DNA of 64,000 nt from Roseofilum reptotaenium CS-1145 (GTDB lineage Bacteria > Cyanobacteriota > Cyanobacteriia > Cyanobacteriales > Desertifilaceae): the NCBI RefSeq assembly GCF_028330985.1, contig NZ_JAQMUE010000084.1, forward strand, positions 1 through 64,000. Direction: 5' to 3'. The translations under genes were made by a program, and so were the position numbers. This document shows positions 8,337 to 18,218 of the stretch, piece by piece. The notes beneath the pieces were generated by a model, which worked only from the letters and a program-made list of their open reading frames with translations, did not search any database and was not told where the DNA came from. The first letter of the stretch is position 1. The number at the start of each line of letters is the position of its first letter.

Positions 8337-9437
8337 TCAAGTAGATTCTAGGGTAGACCAGACCTCCAGCTTAGTCTTAACTTTGCGAATCACCTCATCC
8401 GTAAACTCAGATGTAGTCATTTGTCCGCCCAGATCCGGGGTGGCTTTCCCTTCATAAATGGCTTCAAAGACCGACTCATAAATCGAGCGTGAGGCGCGAT
8501 CTCCCGCTGGAGTTTTCACATAGGTCAATAGGGCAGCACCGGCTAAAATCATAGCCATGGGATTGGCAATATTTTTACCATAGAGAGCAGGAGCTGTGCC
8601 ATGGGGCGCTTCTGCCATCACCGTTTTGACCTGCAAGGTATCGGCATCAAAACCCATGACTAAACTCTCCGAACCGGCAATACTGCCATACATTTGCAAT
8701 ACCATATCGGAGAGTAAGTCCCCATCCCGGTTGAGAGCGGGGATAACCAACGCCTCGCCGCTATTTTGTAGCAAGAGCGCAAATGTAGCATCAATCAGCA
8801 GGGGTTGGTACGCGACATCCGGATAGCGCTGGGCTGCCTCATCGAGTTCTTCCTTAAACATGCCTTCATAGGTGGCACTGACTGTAAATTTTGGCCCGCC
8901 AAAAACTTTAGCCCCTGTCCGCTTGGCATGGGTAAATGTAAACTCGGCTACCGTTCGGCAAATGGAACGACTAATCTTGGAGGTGCGCCAAGCAATTTCA
9001 TCCCCGGTTTCCGTGGTTTCTCGCCATTCCTTCGCACCATAGGCATCATCTACGGCCATGCGGACGATGGTAATGGGGGAATAAACGCCACCTACCGGTC
9101 GAATCTGGGGAATGCGTCGCCCAGTTCGTAAAATAACCGAGGCTCCCAAGGCTTCTCGCAAGATAGCATTGGGGCTACCCACATCACCTGGCGTTTCTGG
9201 GGTAATGGTGGCAGCTTTCAAAGCCAGTCCCGTCTTACAGGCAACAGTGGCAGCATCCCAAACCACCTGATTGTTACTGGCTCGACGGTTGTCTAGACTC
9301 AAATCATAATCGATGAATTCCAGGGGTTGGCCAATTACCCCAGGTTGCAAGACCCGTAAAGCCTCAGCTAGAAGTTCCTCTCCGGTCTGATCGCCATGCA
9401 TGACAACGATCGCAGGTGTGGGTTGTTGAGTCGGCAT
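8337..9437 (-). CDS. Isocitrate/isopropylmalate dehydrogenase-family protein
   Basis: Members of this family oxidise and decarboxylate 2-hydroxy acids with NAD(P) and a divalent metal. The 366 residues show the substrate-arginine pattern ILRTGRRIPQIRP, the metal-binding NRDGDLLSDMVLQMYGSIAG, and the nucleotide-binding signature APHGTAPALYGKNIANPMA. The motif NRDGD..SD is nearer to isocitrate dehydrogenase than to LeuB. The protein is much shorter than the usual roughly 470-residue cyanobacterial Icd, so it is probably a paralogue with an unknown substrate. It is monocistronic and reads convergently with nothing. Family call sure, substrate open. Confidence 0.85.
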   Translation of the reverse strand: MPTQQPTPAIVVMHGDQTGEELLAEALRVLQPGVIGQPLEFIDYDLSLDNRRASNNQVVWDAATVACKTGLALKAATITPETPGDVGSPNAILREALGASVILRTGRRIPQIRPVGGVYSPITIVRMAVDDAYGAKEWRETTETGDEIAWRTSKISRSICRTVAEFTFTHAKRTGAKVFGGPKFTVSATYEGMFKEELDEAAQRYPDVAYQPLLIDATFALLLQNSGEALVIPALNRDGDLLSDMVLQMYGSIAGSESLVMGFDADTLQVKTVMAEAPHGTAPALYGKNIANPMAMILAGAALLTYVKTPAGDRASRSIYESVFEAIYEGKATPDLGGQMTTSEFTDEVIRKVKTKLEVWSTLEST

Positions 9438-9781
9438 AACAAGTAGTCAATCCTTGAACGGGTTTGCTTTGGTTATTGTCGTCGATGGCGATCGCAGACA
9501 CTGTAAACACAATTACCAATACCAATATAGATGTGCGTTCAATATCATTTTTTCCCTTGAAGAGAGGATAAGTCAAAGATGGCAGGAAATCGATCGGATC
9601 GCAGTAGAATACGGCTAGGATAAATGTAGTGAACCTCCTTATCAGCTTGTAATGGTGAAAAGACAATTGATTGTGCCAGGGGATCAACGATTATACAAAT
9701 AATGAAATCTTGAAGTTTGCATCAGACCCATCCCACTACAACTCTAGAGAGGAGCCGAGTAACTGCTAAGGAAACAGCAAA
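9438..9781. other. Divergent intergenic region, no gene seen
   Basis: These 344 bp separate two divergent genes and must hold both promoters. Small open frames here have no recognisable features. The purine-rich AAGGAAACAG just before 9782 is a plausible ribosome site for the downstream signalling gene. Confidence 0.6.
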
Positions 9782-12700
9782 ATGTTACAGCGCTTGTTAG
9801 CCAATACTCCATTAAGAATTATCCTGATTGTTCCTTTTGTTGTACAAATTACAGCAGCAGTTAGTCTAACGGCGTGGCTTTCAATTCGGAATGGACAAAA
9901 GGCGGTTGATAATGTTGCTGACGATCTTTGGCACGAGATCGCAGCTCGAACGGTAGAACATATTACTGAATATACCCAGATTCCTCAGGGGGTTATTGCC
10001 GATACCCTGGCCCATCAACAGTTGAACCTAACCGATCTAACCGACATAGACCTATTAACTCGGTATCTCTGGCACCAGATGCAGCATCATAAGGGGTTAT
10101 TTATCACTGCCGTTGGCTATGAAACCGGGGAAACTGTAGGGGTTGGAGTGACAAAAGAGGGGCAAGTGGTGATCCGAGCGATTGACCCTGGCCAAACCCA
10201 ACTCCATACCTATGCCGTTTCTGGACAAGGTGATCGCGGAGAACGAATAAGCGTCGATAACTTTGACCTCAAGAGTCGTCCCTGGTATCGGAATGCGGTG
10301 ATGGCTGGACAGTTGACCTGGACAGACATTTACCCAAACCACGATCCGCCCTTCAATATTCTCAGTGCGGTGAGTCCCTTATATGATACACAAACCAAGC
10401 AACTGATTGGAGTCACCAACGCCACACTTTCACTCTGGCAAATCAGTAACTTCTTAGAACAGCTCGAGATCGGGCGATCGGGTCAAATTTTTATCATGGA
10501 GCGTACAGGCGATTTGGTCGCCTCCTCTACGGGTGAGCCGCTTTCTCAACTCGACCTAACAGTTGAGCGCAAAACGTGGAAGCGATTGAATGCTCTGGAG
10601 AGCAGCAATATACAAGTTCGACAAACGGCAGAACATCTCATTGAGCAATTTGGCAGTCTCCGTCAGATTCAACAAGTCGAACGCACTGAATTCATCGCCA
10701 ATGGAACACGGGAAATTGTGAAGATTACCCCCTTTTCTGACGATTTGGGGTTGGACTGGTTGATTGTCATTGTTGTACCCGAATCTGACTTTATGGCGCA
10801 GATTCATGCCAACACCCGTAATACCCTTTCGCTGTGTCTAGGGGCACTAGCCCTAGCGACTGCCTCTAGCATTCTCACAGCTCGCTGGATTACAGAACCG
10901 TTGCTGCGGCTCAACCAGGTGGCAAAGGATATTACCCAGAAGTCCTTAAGGTCCACATCGTTCCCAGAAGAAATGGCTACTAGCCGTACCCGTGAAGTGA
11001 GTGAGCTAAGTCACTCCTTCAAACAGATGACCCAACAACTCCAGGAGTCCTTTACTGTGTTACAGGAGAGCGAGGCTAACTTCAAAAACCTGGCTGCTAA
11101 CGTGCCGGGAGCAATATTTCACTACATTTTGTATCCCGATGGCACGGATAAGGTTCTCTATATGAGTGCAGGTTGTTATCAGCTTTGGGAAATTGAAGCC
11201 CATATAGTTGAGGCCAACACCAGCATTCTCTGGGAGATGATTGACCCAGAAGATTTGCCTGAGATGCAAGCTTCGATCAGAAAATCTGCCCACACCCTGG
11301 ACAGGTGGAATTGGGAATGGCGCATTACCACCCCATCGGGTCGCTGCAAATGGCTACAGGGAATCGGTCAACCGACCCAGAATCCAGATGGTTCGGTACG
11401 TTGGCATACACTGATTCTGGATGTGAGCGATCGCAAAGCGGCTGAAATCCAACTTCAGGATTTAACCAATCGATTAGAGTTGGCGACTCGATCGGCAAAG
11501 ATCGGGATTTGGGATTGGGATGTGGTCAATAATCGCCTCCTTTGGGATGAACGTATGTATGAACTCTACGGCATCCCCTCTGGAGACTTCTGTCAAATCT
11601 ATGAAGCGTGGGAAACGGCACTGCATCCAGACGATTTGGAGACCTCTCGAGCTGCCCTACAACAAGCACTCAATGGGGAGAAAGATTTTAATTGTGAATT
11701 CCGAATCCGATGGCCGGATGGCACAGTTCGCCACATTGAAGCCCATGCCATTGTCCAGCGAGATGCTGAAGAGCAACCCCTACGAATGATTGGGGTGAAT
11801 TTCGATATCAGCGATCGCAAACAGGCAGAAGAACAGTTAATTTATAGTGCCCTTCACGATACCCTCACCGATTTACCCAATCGGGCACTGCTCACCAGTC
11901 GATTGGAGTTGGCGATTCAAAGAGCGCAGCGATCGCCCACCTATCATTTTGCCGTGCTGTTCCTCGACTTGGATCAATTCAAGGTGATTAATGACAGCTT
12001 GGGGCATCTGGTTGGAGATCAGTTGTTATTGATCGTCGCCCAAAAGCTGCAAAGCACCATTAGACTCACGGATGTAGCCGCTCGTTTGGGAGGAGATGAA
12101 TTCGTCCTTCTACTCGAACAAATTCCCGACATCTCAACCGTTATCCATATTGCTGAACGCCTATTAGCCGAGTTTAATCGCCCCACTCCCATCGACGGTC
12201 ATAACATCTTTGTGACGACTAGCATTGGTATTGTTTGGGGCACGAATGATTACACCCAAGCATCCGATCTGCTACGGGATGCTGATATCGCTCTCTATCG
12301 AGCCAAAGCTAAAGGTCGCAATCGATACGAAATTTTTGACGCTGAGATGCACGTCCAGGCGGTGAAACGTATGACCCTGGAGCATGACCTACGAATGGCG
12401 ATCGACCAGCGAGAATTGATCCCTTACTACCAGCCCATCGTCGATCTCAATACACGACGGCTCATTGGGTTTGAATGCCTCATCCGCTGGCAGCACCCCA
12501 TGCGAGGTTTTATTTCTCCTACCGACTTCATTGCCATTGCCGAAGAAACTGGGCTAATCAGCACCATTAGCCAGTGGATATTGCAGTCAGCCTGTGAGCA
12601 AGTGGTGACCTGGCAGCACCAATTCCCAGACCTGGAGGATCTCAGAATCAGTATTAATCTGTCGGGACAAGACTTAAGGCAACCCACTTTGGTAGAAATG

Positions 12701-13147
12701 ATTCGCCAAACACTCACGAATACTCAGTTACCAGCGACCTCATTAACGTTAGAAATTACGGAGAGCCTCTTGGTTGAAAATATCGAAACTACGATCAACC
12801 GGCTGGGACAATTAAGAGACTTAGGAATTCGCATCAGTATTGATGATTTTGGTACTGGGTATTCGTCCCTGAGCTATCTTTACAACTTGCCTGCCGACTA
12901 TCTCAAAATTGACCAATCTTTTGTCGGGAAAATGCACCCCGGGGATAAGAACTACAAGATTGTGCAAGCGGTGGTGAGTATGAGCGATCAGTTACAGTTA
13001 GGGGCGATCGCTGAAGGTATCGAAATGGAAGAACAGTTAGGGTGGCTCAAAGCACTCGGCTGCGAATTGGGCCAGGGGTACTTCTTCTCACGACCCCTAA
13101 CCCCAGTTGCCGCGACCGATCTTTTAGCCACCGGACGCACATTGTAA
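9782..13147 (+). CDS. Membrane-bound Cache-HAMP-PAS-PAS-GGDEF-EAL protein (cyclic di-GMP turnover)
   Basis: This 1121-residue sensor makes and/or degrades cyclic di-GMP. Order: membrane helix (about 13-35), extracytoplasmic Cache sensor, second helix (about 345-368), HAMP, two PAS domains (about 430-555 and 565-685), GGDEF (RLGGDEFVLLLE, about 768) and EAL. The GGDEF site is intact, so it is a likely diguanylate cyclase. In the EAL domain the signature reads ECL (GFECLIRWQHP, about 896) but EITESLLVEN, IDDFGTGYSSLSYL, KIDQSF and EGIE are kept, so phosphodiesterase activity is plausible. A second gene (55715) has a similar membrane sensor half. Confidence 0.93.
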   Translation: MLQRLLANTPLRIILIVPFVVQITAAVSLTAWLSIRNGQKAVDNVADDLWHEIAARTVEHITEYTQIPQGVIADTLAHQQLNLTDLTDIDLLTRYLWHQMQHHKGLFITAVGYETGETVGVGVTKEGQVVIRAIDPGQTQLHTYAVSGQGDRGERISVDNFDLKSRPWYRNAVMAGQLTWTDIYPNHDPPFNILSAVSPLYDTQTKQLIGVTNATLSLWQISNFLEQLEIGRSGQIFIMERTGDLVASSTGEPLSQLDLTVERKTWKRLNALESSNIQVRQTAEHLIEQFGSLRQIQQVERTEFIANGTREIVKITPFSDDLGLDWLIVIVVPESDFMAQIHANTRNTLSLCLGALALATASSILTARWITEPLLRLNQVAKDITQKSLRSTSFPEEMATSRTREVSELSHSFKQMTQQLQESFTVLQESEANFKNLAANVPGAIFHYILYPDGTDKVLYMSAGCYQLWEIEAHIVEANTSILWEMIDPEDLPEMQASIRKSAHTLDRWNWEWRITTPSGRCKWLQGIGQPTQNPDGSVRWHTLILDVSDRKAAEIQLQDLTNRLELATRSAKIGIWDWDVVNNRLLWDERMYELYGIPSGDFCQIYEAWETALHPDDLETSRAALQQALNGEKDFNCEFRIRWPDGTVRHIEAHAIVQRDAEEQPLRMIGVNFDISDRKQAEEQLIYSALHDTLTDLPNRALLTSRLELAIQRAQRSPTYHFAVLFLDLDQFKVINDSLGHLVGDQLLLIVAQKLQSTIRLTDVAARLGGDEFVLLLEQIPDISTVIHIAERLLAEFNRPTPIDGHNIFVTTSIGIVWGTNDYTQASDLLRDADIALYRAKAKGRNRYEIFDAEMHVQAVKRMTLEHDLRMAIDQRELIPYYQPIVDLNTRRLIGFECLIRWQHPMRGFISPTDFIAIAEETGLISTISQWILQSACEQVVTWQHQFPDLEDLRISINLSGQDLRQPTLVEMIRQTLTNTQLPATSLTLEITESLLVENIETTINRLGQLRDLGIRISIDDFGTGYSSLSYLYNLPADYLKIDQSFVGKMHPGDKNYKIVQAVVSMSDQLQLGAIAEGIEMEEQLGWLKALGCELGQGYFFSRPLTPVAATDLLATGRTL

Positions 13148-13167
13148 AGTAAAAGCGGGTTTTCCCT

Positions 13168-13197
13168 ATTGCCTGTTGCCCGTTGCCTATTGCCTCC
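13168..13197 (+). repeat. TTGCCTN heptamer array before groL
   Basis: Four tandem heptamers (TTGCCTG, TTGCCCG, TTGCCTA, TTGCCTC) lie between the signalling gene and the CIRCE operator. They are of the STRR class. No terminator was recognised beside them. Confidence 0.7.
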
Positions 13198-13262
13198 CCT
13201 CTTCCATGTGTGGATATCCCTACCTCGAAACCTGAGCTAAAACCTGATATATGTGGAAGAGG

Positions 13263-13289
13263 TTAGCACTCTCTTAGTTAGAGTGCTAA
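13263..13289 (+). promoter_or_regulatory. CIRCE operator (HrcA binding site)
   Basis: A perfect inverted repeat, TTAGCACTC, nine bases, GAGTGCTAA, lies 40 bp before the groL ATG. It matches the CIRCE consensus exactly. In cyanobacteria HrcA represses groESL and groL2 through this site, so groL is predicted to be heat-inducible and HrcA-controlled. Confidence 0.97.
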
Positions 13290-13323
13290 ATTGGCTGATG
13301 ATATCACGTAAACCTAACCCTAA

Positions 13324-14994
<1,671 letters not shown>

Positions 14995-15036
14995 TTACCC
15001 ATGGAAGGTTTTCCCCTCCATTTCACCTAACTTTTG

Positions 15037-15066
15037 GCAGCTTGCTCGTAAGAACAAGCTGCTTTC
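15037..15066 (+). terminator. Hairpin after groL
   Basis: GCAGCTTG at 15037-15044 pairs with CAAGCTGC at 15055-15062, with a 10-base loop and a short T-rich end (TTTC). It is a plausible intrinsic terminator for groL, though the T-run is short. Confidence 0.6.
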
Positions 15067-15111
15067 AGTATACAGCGCTTCATCCTAGGGAATAGGGAAT
15101 TGGAGAAATTT

Positions 15112-15762
15112 ATGCAAGTTCAAGTTCAACAAATTCGGGTTGCTCCTGGACAACAACTACTAATGACCGATATTAGTTGGTCAATGTACGAACAATTGCT
15201 AGAAGAATTGGGAGAAAAACGCAGTTCGCGAATTAATTACAGTCAGGGATTTTTAGAAATTATGGTTCCGTTACCCGAACATGAAGATAATAAAGTCATG
15301 ATTTCTGATTTTATTAAAGTTCTTCTAGAAGAACTTGATTTAGAATTTAGGAGTTTGGGATCAACCACCTTCAAAAGCACCTCCATGCAACAAGGAGTAG
15401 AAGCAGATGATTGTTTCTACATCGAACATGAAGCCGATATTCGCGGAAAAAAGCGGATAGATGTAACCGTTGATCCGCCTCCAGATTTGGCCATTGAAAT
15501 TGATATAACGTCCCGGACTCCCTTAAATAATTATGTCAATTTAGGGGTGCGTGAACTCTGGAGATTTAATGGGAAACGGTTAGAAATTAGTGTTTTGCAA
15601 GGGGGGAAATATGTTCAAGTTCAGCAGAGTTTTCATTTCCCTGATTTTGCGGTTGGGCAAGTGATTCCTGAATATCTGGAACGCAGTAAGATAGAGGGAC
15701 GTAATCGAGTGATAAAAGAATTTCGTGCTTGGGTTAGAAAGCAGACAGTTTATAGGGAATAG
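15112..15762 (+). CDS. Uma2-family (DUF820) endonuclease-fold protein
   Basis: This is a 216-residue PD-(D/E)XK-fold protein of the cyanobacterial Uma2 family, role unknown. ATG 15112 is preferred because GGAG stands 7 nt upstream; TTG at 15100 is in frame but would include that site. The core contains YSQGFLEIMVPLPEHE, then PPDLAIEIDITSRTP with the conserved acidic Asp/Glu pair, and LGVRELWRFNGKRLEI. The C-terminal YRE and the stop come from a TATAGGGAATAGG repeat. It is unrelated in sequence to the Uma2 protein at 4515 beyond the fold. Confidence 0.85.
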   Translation: MQVQVQQIRVAPGQQLLMTDISWSMYEQLLEELGEKRSSRINYSQGFLEIMVPLPEHEDNKVMISDFIKVLLEELDLEFRSLGSTTFKSTSMQQGVEADDCFYIEHEADIRGKKRIDVTVDPPPDLAIEIDITSRTPLNNYVNLGVRELWRFNGKRLEISVLQGGKYVQVQQSFHFPDFAVGQVIPEYLERSKIEGRNRVIKEFRAWVRKQTVYRE

Positions 15763-15839
15763 GAATAGGGCATGGGAAATACTAGACACACTAGCACCAA
15801 CCTCTCCCTATCTCCGCTTCCCAGAAGAGAAATAAAACC

Positions 15840-16370
15840 TTAGCTGAGATAACCCATTTCTACCAGTCTATTCCAAACTTTATCCACACTTTCAGATAAC
15901 TCTTCGAGATCCGTGCGGCATTCAATTTCTGGGTTTTCTGGGGGTTCATAGGGGTCAGAAATACCGGTGAATTGTTTAATTTCCCCAGCTCTGGCGCGTT
16001 TGTACAATCCTTTCACATCCCGTTCTTCACAAATAGCTAAGGGAGCATTAACAAACACTTCCACGAAATCGCCAATTCTCTGACGCACTTCTTCTCGAAT
16101 AGCTCGATAGGGAGAAATAGCAGAAACTAAAACAATCACCCCATTTCGGGTTAATAGATGGGAAACAAACCCAATACGGCGGATATTTTCATCTCGGTCT
16201 TCTTTGCTAAAGCCTAATCCTTTGGTGAGGTTTGTACGAACAATATCCCCATCTAGGACTTCTAATTTAACGTCAGCAGCGCGTAGTTTTTTTTCTAGGG
16301 CTTGGGTAATAGTGGTTTTACCAGCGCCACTGAGACCAGTAAACCAGATTGTAACACCACGGTGATTCAT
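15840..16370 (-). CDS. cysC: Adenylylsulfate kinase
   Basis: CysC phosphorylates adenosine 5'-phosphosulfate to PAPS in sulfate assimilation, in the cytosol. The 176-residue single-domain enzyme has the P-loop FTGLSGAGKTTI at 10-21, the DGD motif (VLDGDIVR), RRIGFVSHLL, and the substrate-binding FTGISDPYEPP. It stands alone with no sulfurylase domain, as in many cyanobacteria. It reads convergently with the Uma2 gene, and no terminator was recognised between them. Confidence 0.95.
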   Translation of the reverse strand: MNHRGVTIWFTGLSGAGKTTITQALEKKLRAADVKLEVLDGDIVRTNLTKGLGFSKEDRDENIRRIGFVSHLLTRNGVIVLVSAISPYRAIREEVRQRIGDFVEVFVNAPLAICEERDVKGLYKRARAGEIKQFTGISDPYEPPENPEIECRTDLEELSESVDKVWNRLVEMGYLS

Positions 16371-16540
16371 ATGAGCAAAAAGTTTTAAGATTTAGATCTA
16401 CTGTACTCTTTTCTGGTCAACTTGTGAAAGTCAGGAGCGCTACACGCTGGTAATGGGTAATAGGTAGGGGGCAAGGAGTAGAAGAATGGGTTAATCCTCA
16501 GTGCTGAAACTTATTCCCTATTCCCTAGTGCGTCGCACTC

Positions 16541-18064
16541 TTAGCGGCCATAGGATTGAGTTAAGTGTAGCAGGCGATCGCCTAATTCCTGACTCAACAT
16601 TCCTGGATCAGCATAGCGCCAACGCCAATTTCCAGCACTGACACTGGGATCGTTCATTCGTCCTTGGTTATCTAAACTGAATAAATCTTGTAGGGGGAGA
16701 ATTGCCCAAACGGCTACCGCGCTCAAGGCTATACGGATTAACAGCCAAGAAATCTCAGTAATTTCTTCCGGGGAACTATAACCGAGATATTCGGCTAAAT
16801 GCTGTTTTTCTTTTTGGCTCGCCTTTTCCCACCACCCCACTGCCGTATCATTATCGTGGGTTCCCGTATAGCAAATTGAATTTTGGGGATAATTATGGGG
16901 CAAATAAGCATTATCAGATCCCCCCCCAAAGGCAAATAGGAGAATTTTCATTCCTGGAAAGTTAAAATGATCCCGTAATTCTTCCACTTCTGGCGTAATA
17001 ATGCCCAAATCTTCCGCTAAAACGGGTAAACTGCCTAATTCCTCACCCAAGGTTTGGAAAAACTCAAATCCTGGAGCCTTTACCCATTCTCCATTCATCG
17101 CTGTTTCTTCACCCGCAGGTACTTGCCAATAGGCTTCAAAGCCTCGGAAATGGTCAATTCTGACGACATCTACATATTGCAGCGTGGCTCGGAAGCGTTC
17201 AATCCACCAAGCATAATTCGTTTCTTGCAATTTATTCCAATCATAAACTGGATTCCCCCACAATTGCCCTGTCGCACTAAAATAATCCGGAGGTACGCCT
17301 GCCATCCATGCCGGTTCCAAGGTTTGGGGATCTAACTTGAAAATTTCGGGATTTGCCCAGACATCGGCGCTGTTGTGGCAAACATAAATCGAAACATCAC
17401 CGATAATTTGAATGCCTTTTTCGTTGGTGTACTGGCGCAGGTTTCGCCACTGTTCAAAAAACTTGAATTGCAGAAATTGATGGTATAGGATGGAATCAAC
17501 AAGGGTTTCTTTTTTACGAGCTAGGCTCTGGGGTTCGCGACGAGCGAGCGATCTTTCCCAATGATTCCAAGCTTGTCCCCCATTCTCCTCCATCAGGGAC
17601 ATAAATAACACATAATCATCTAACCAACTGGCCTGTTCCTGACAAAATTGAGTAAAGTTAGTCAAGGCAGGATTTTCCTCTTCTGCTAACTGTTCCTTAA
17701 AGGTTTCATAGGCCTGTTTGAGGAACCCATATTTGTGGGGAATCACCCGATCAAAATTCACTCGGTTGGGGAGGATATCTTCTCCATTGAGAGGGATTAA
17801 TTCCTCAGAATTTAATAATCCCTCTGTGGCTAATTGCTCTAAGCTAATCATCAAGGGATTACCGGCAAAAGCACTGTAATTCATCGTGTAAGGAGAATGT
17901 TCATAACCCGTTGGTCCTAGGGGTAAAATTTGCCATATTTTTTGCCCACTCCGAGCGAGAAAATCAATAAATCGGTAAGCATTCTCTCCTAAATCGCCAA
18001 TTCCAAAGGAACTGGGCAAGGATGTTGGGTGTAATAAGATGCCACTTGCGCGTTCAAAAGCCAT
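16541..18064 (-). CDS. malQ: 4-alpha-glucanotransferase
   Basis: MalQ (family GH77) moves glucan segments between maltodextrins and recycles maltose and maltotriose released from glycogen. The 507-residue protein has all expected parts: ILLHPTSLPSSFGIGDLG at the start, SPYTMNYSAFAGNP, the nucleophile region VVRIDHFRGFEAYW, the acid/base region VLAEDLGIITPEVE and TGTHDNDTAVGWW. It is divergent from the treS fusion, with 154 bp between, which fits joint control of maltose and trehalose metabolism. Confidence 0.95.
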   Translation of the reverse strand: MAFERASGILLHPTSLPSSFGIGDLGENAYRFIDFLARSGQKIWQILPLGPTGYEHSPYTMNYSAFAGNPLMISLEQLATEGLLNSEELIPLNGEDILPNRVNFDRVIPHKYGFLKQAYETFKEQLAEEENPALTNFTQFCQEQASWLDDYVLFMSLMEENGGQAWNHWERSLARREPQSLARKKETLVDSILYHQFLQFKFFEQWRNLRQYTNEKGIQIIGDVSIYVCHNSADVWANPEIFKLDPQTLEPAWMAGVPPDYFSATGQLWGNPVYDWNKLQETNYAWWIERFRATLQYVDVVRIDHFRGFEAYWQVPAGEETAMNGEWVKAPGFEFFQTLGEELGSLPVLAEDLGIITPEVEELRDHFNFPGMKILLFAFGGGSDNAYLPHNYPQNSICYTGTHDNDTAVGWWEKASQKEKQHLAEYLGYSSPEEITEISWLLIRIALSAVAVWAILPLQDLFSLDNQGRMNDPSVSAGNWRWRYADPGMLSQELGDRLLHLTQSYGR

Positions 18065-18218
18065 AGGAATTACAAACTCTACAAGAGATACGGATGATCG
18101 GTCCTCTCCATAGAATAAGACAAAAAGTCCCTCGCGATCGCTGGGGCGGATTTGTTGTTGTTTTATTCATCTGCTCATTTTCTTGAGCGACTCCTATTTT
18201 TTTGCTTCAGGTATTAAA

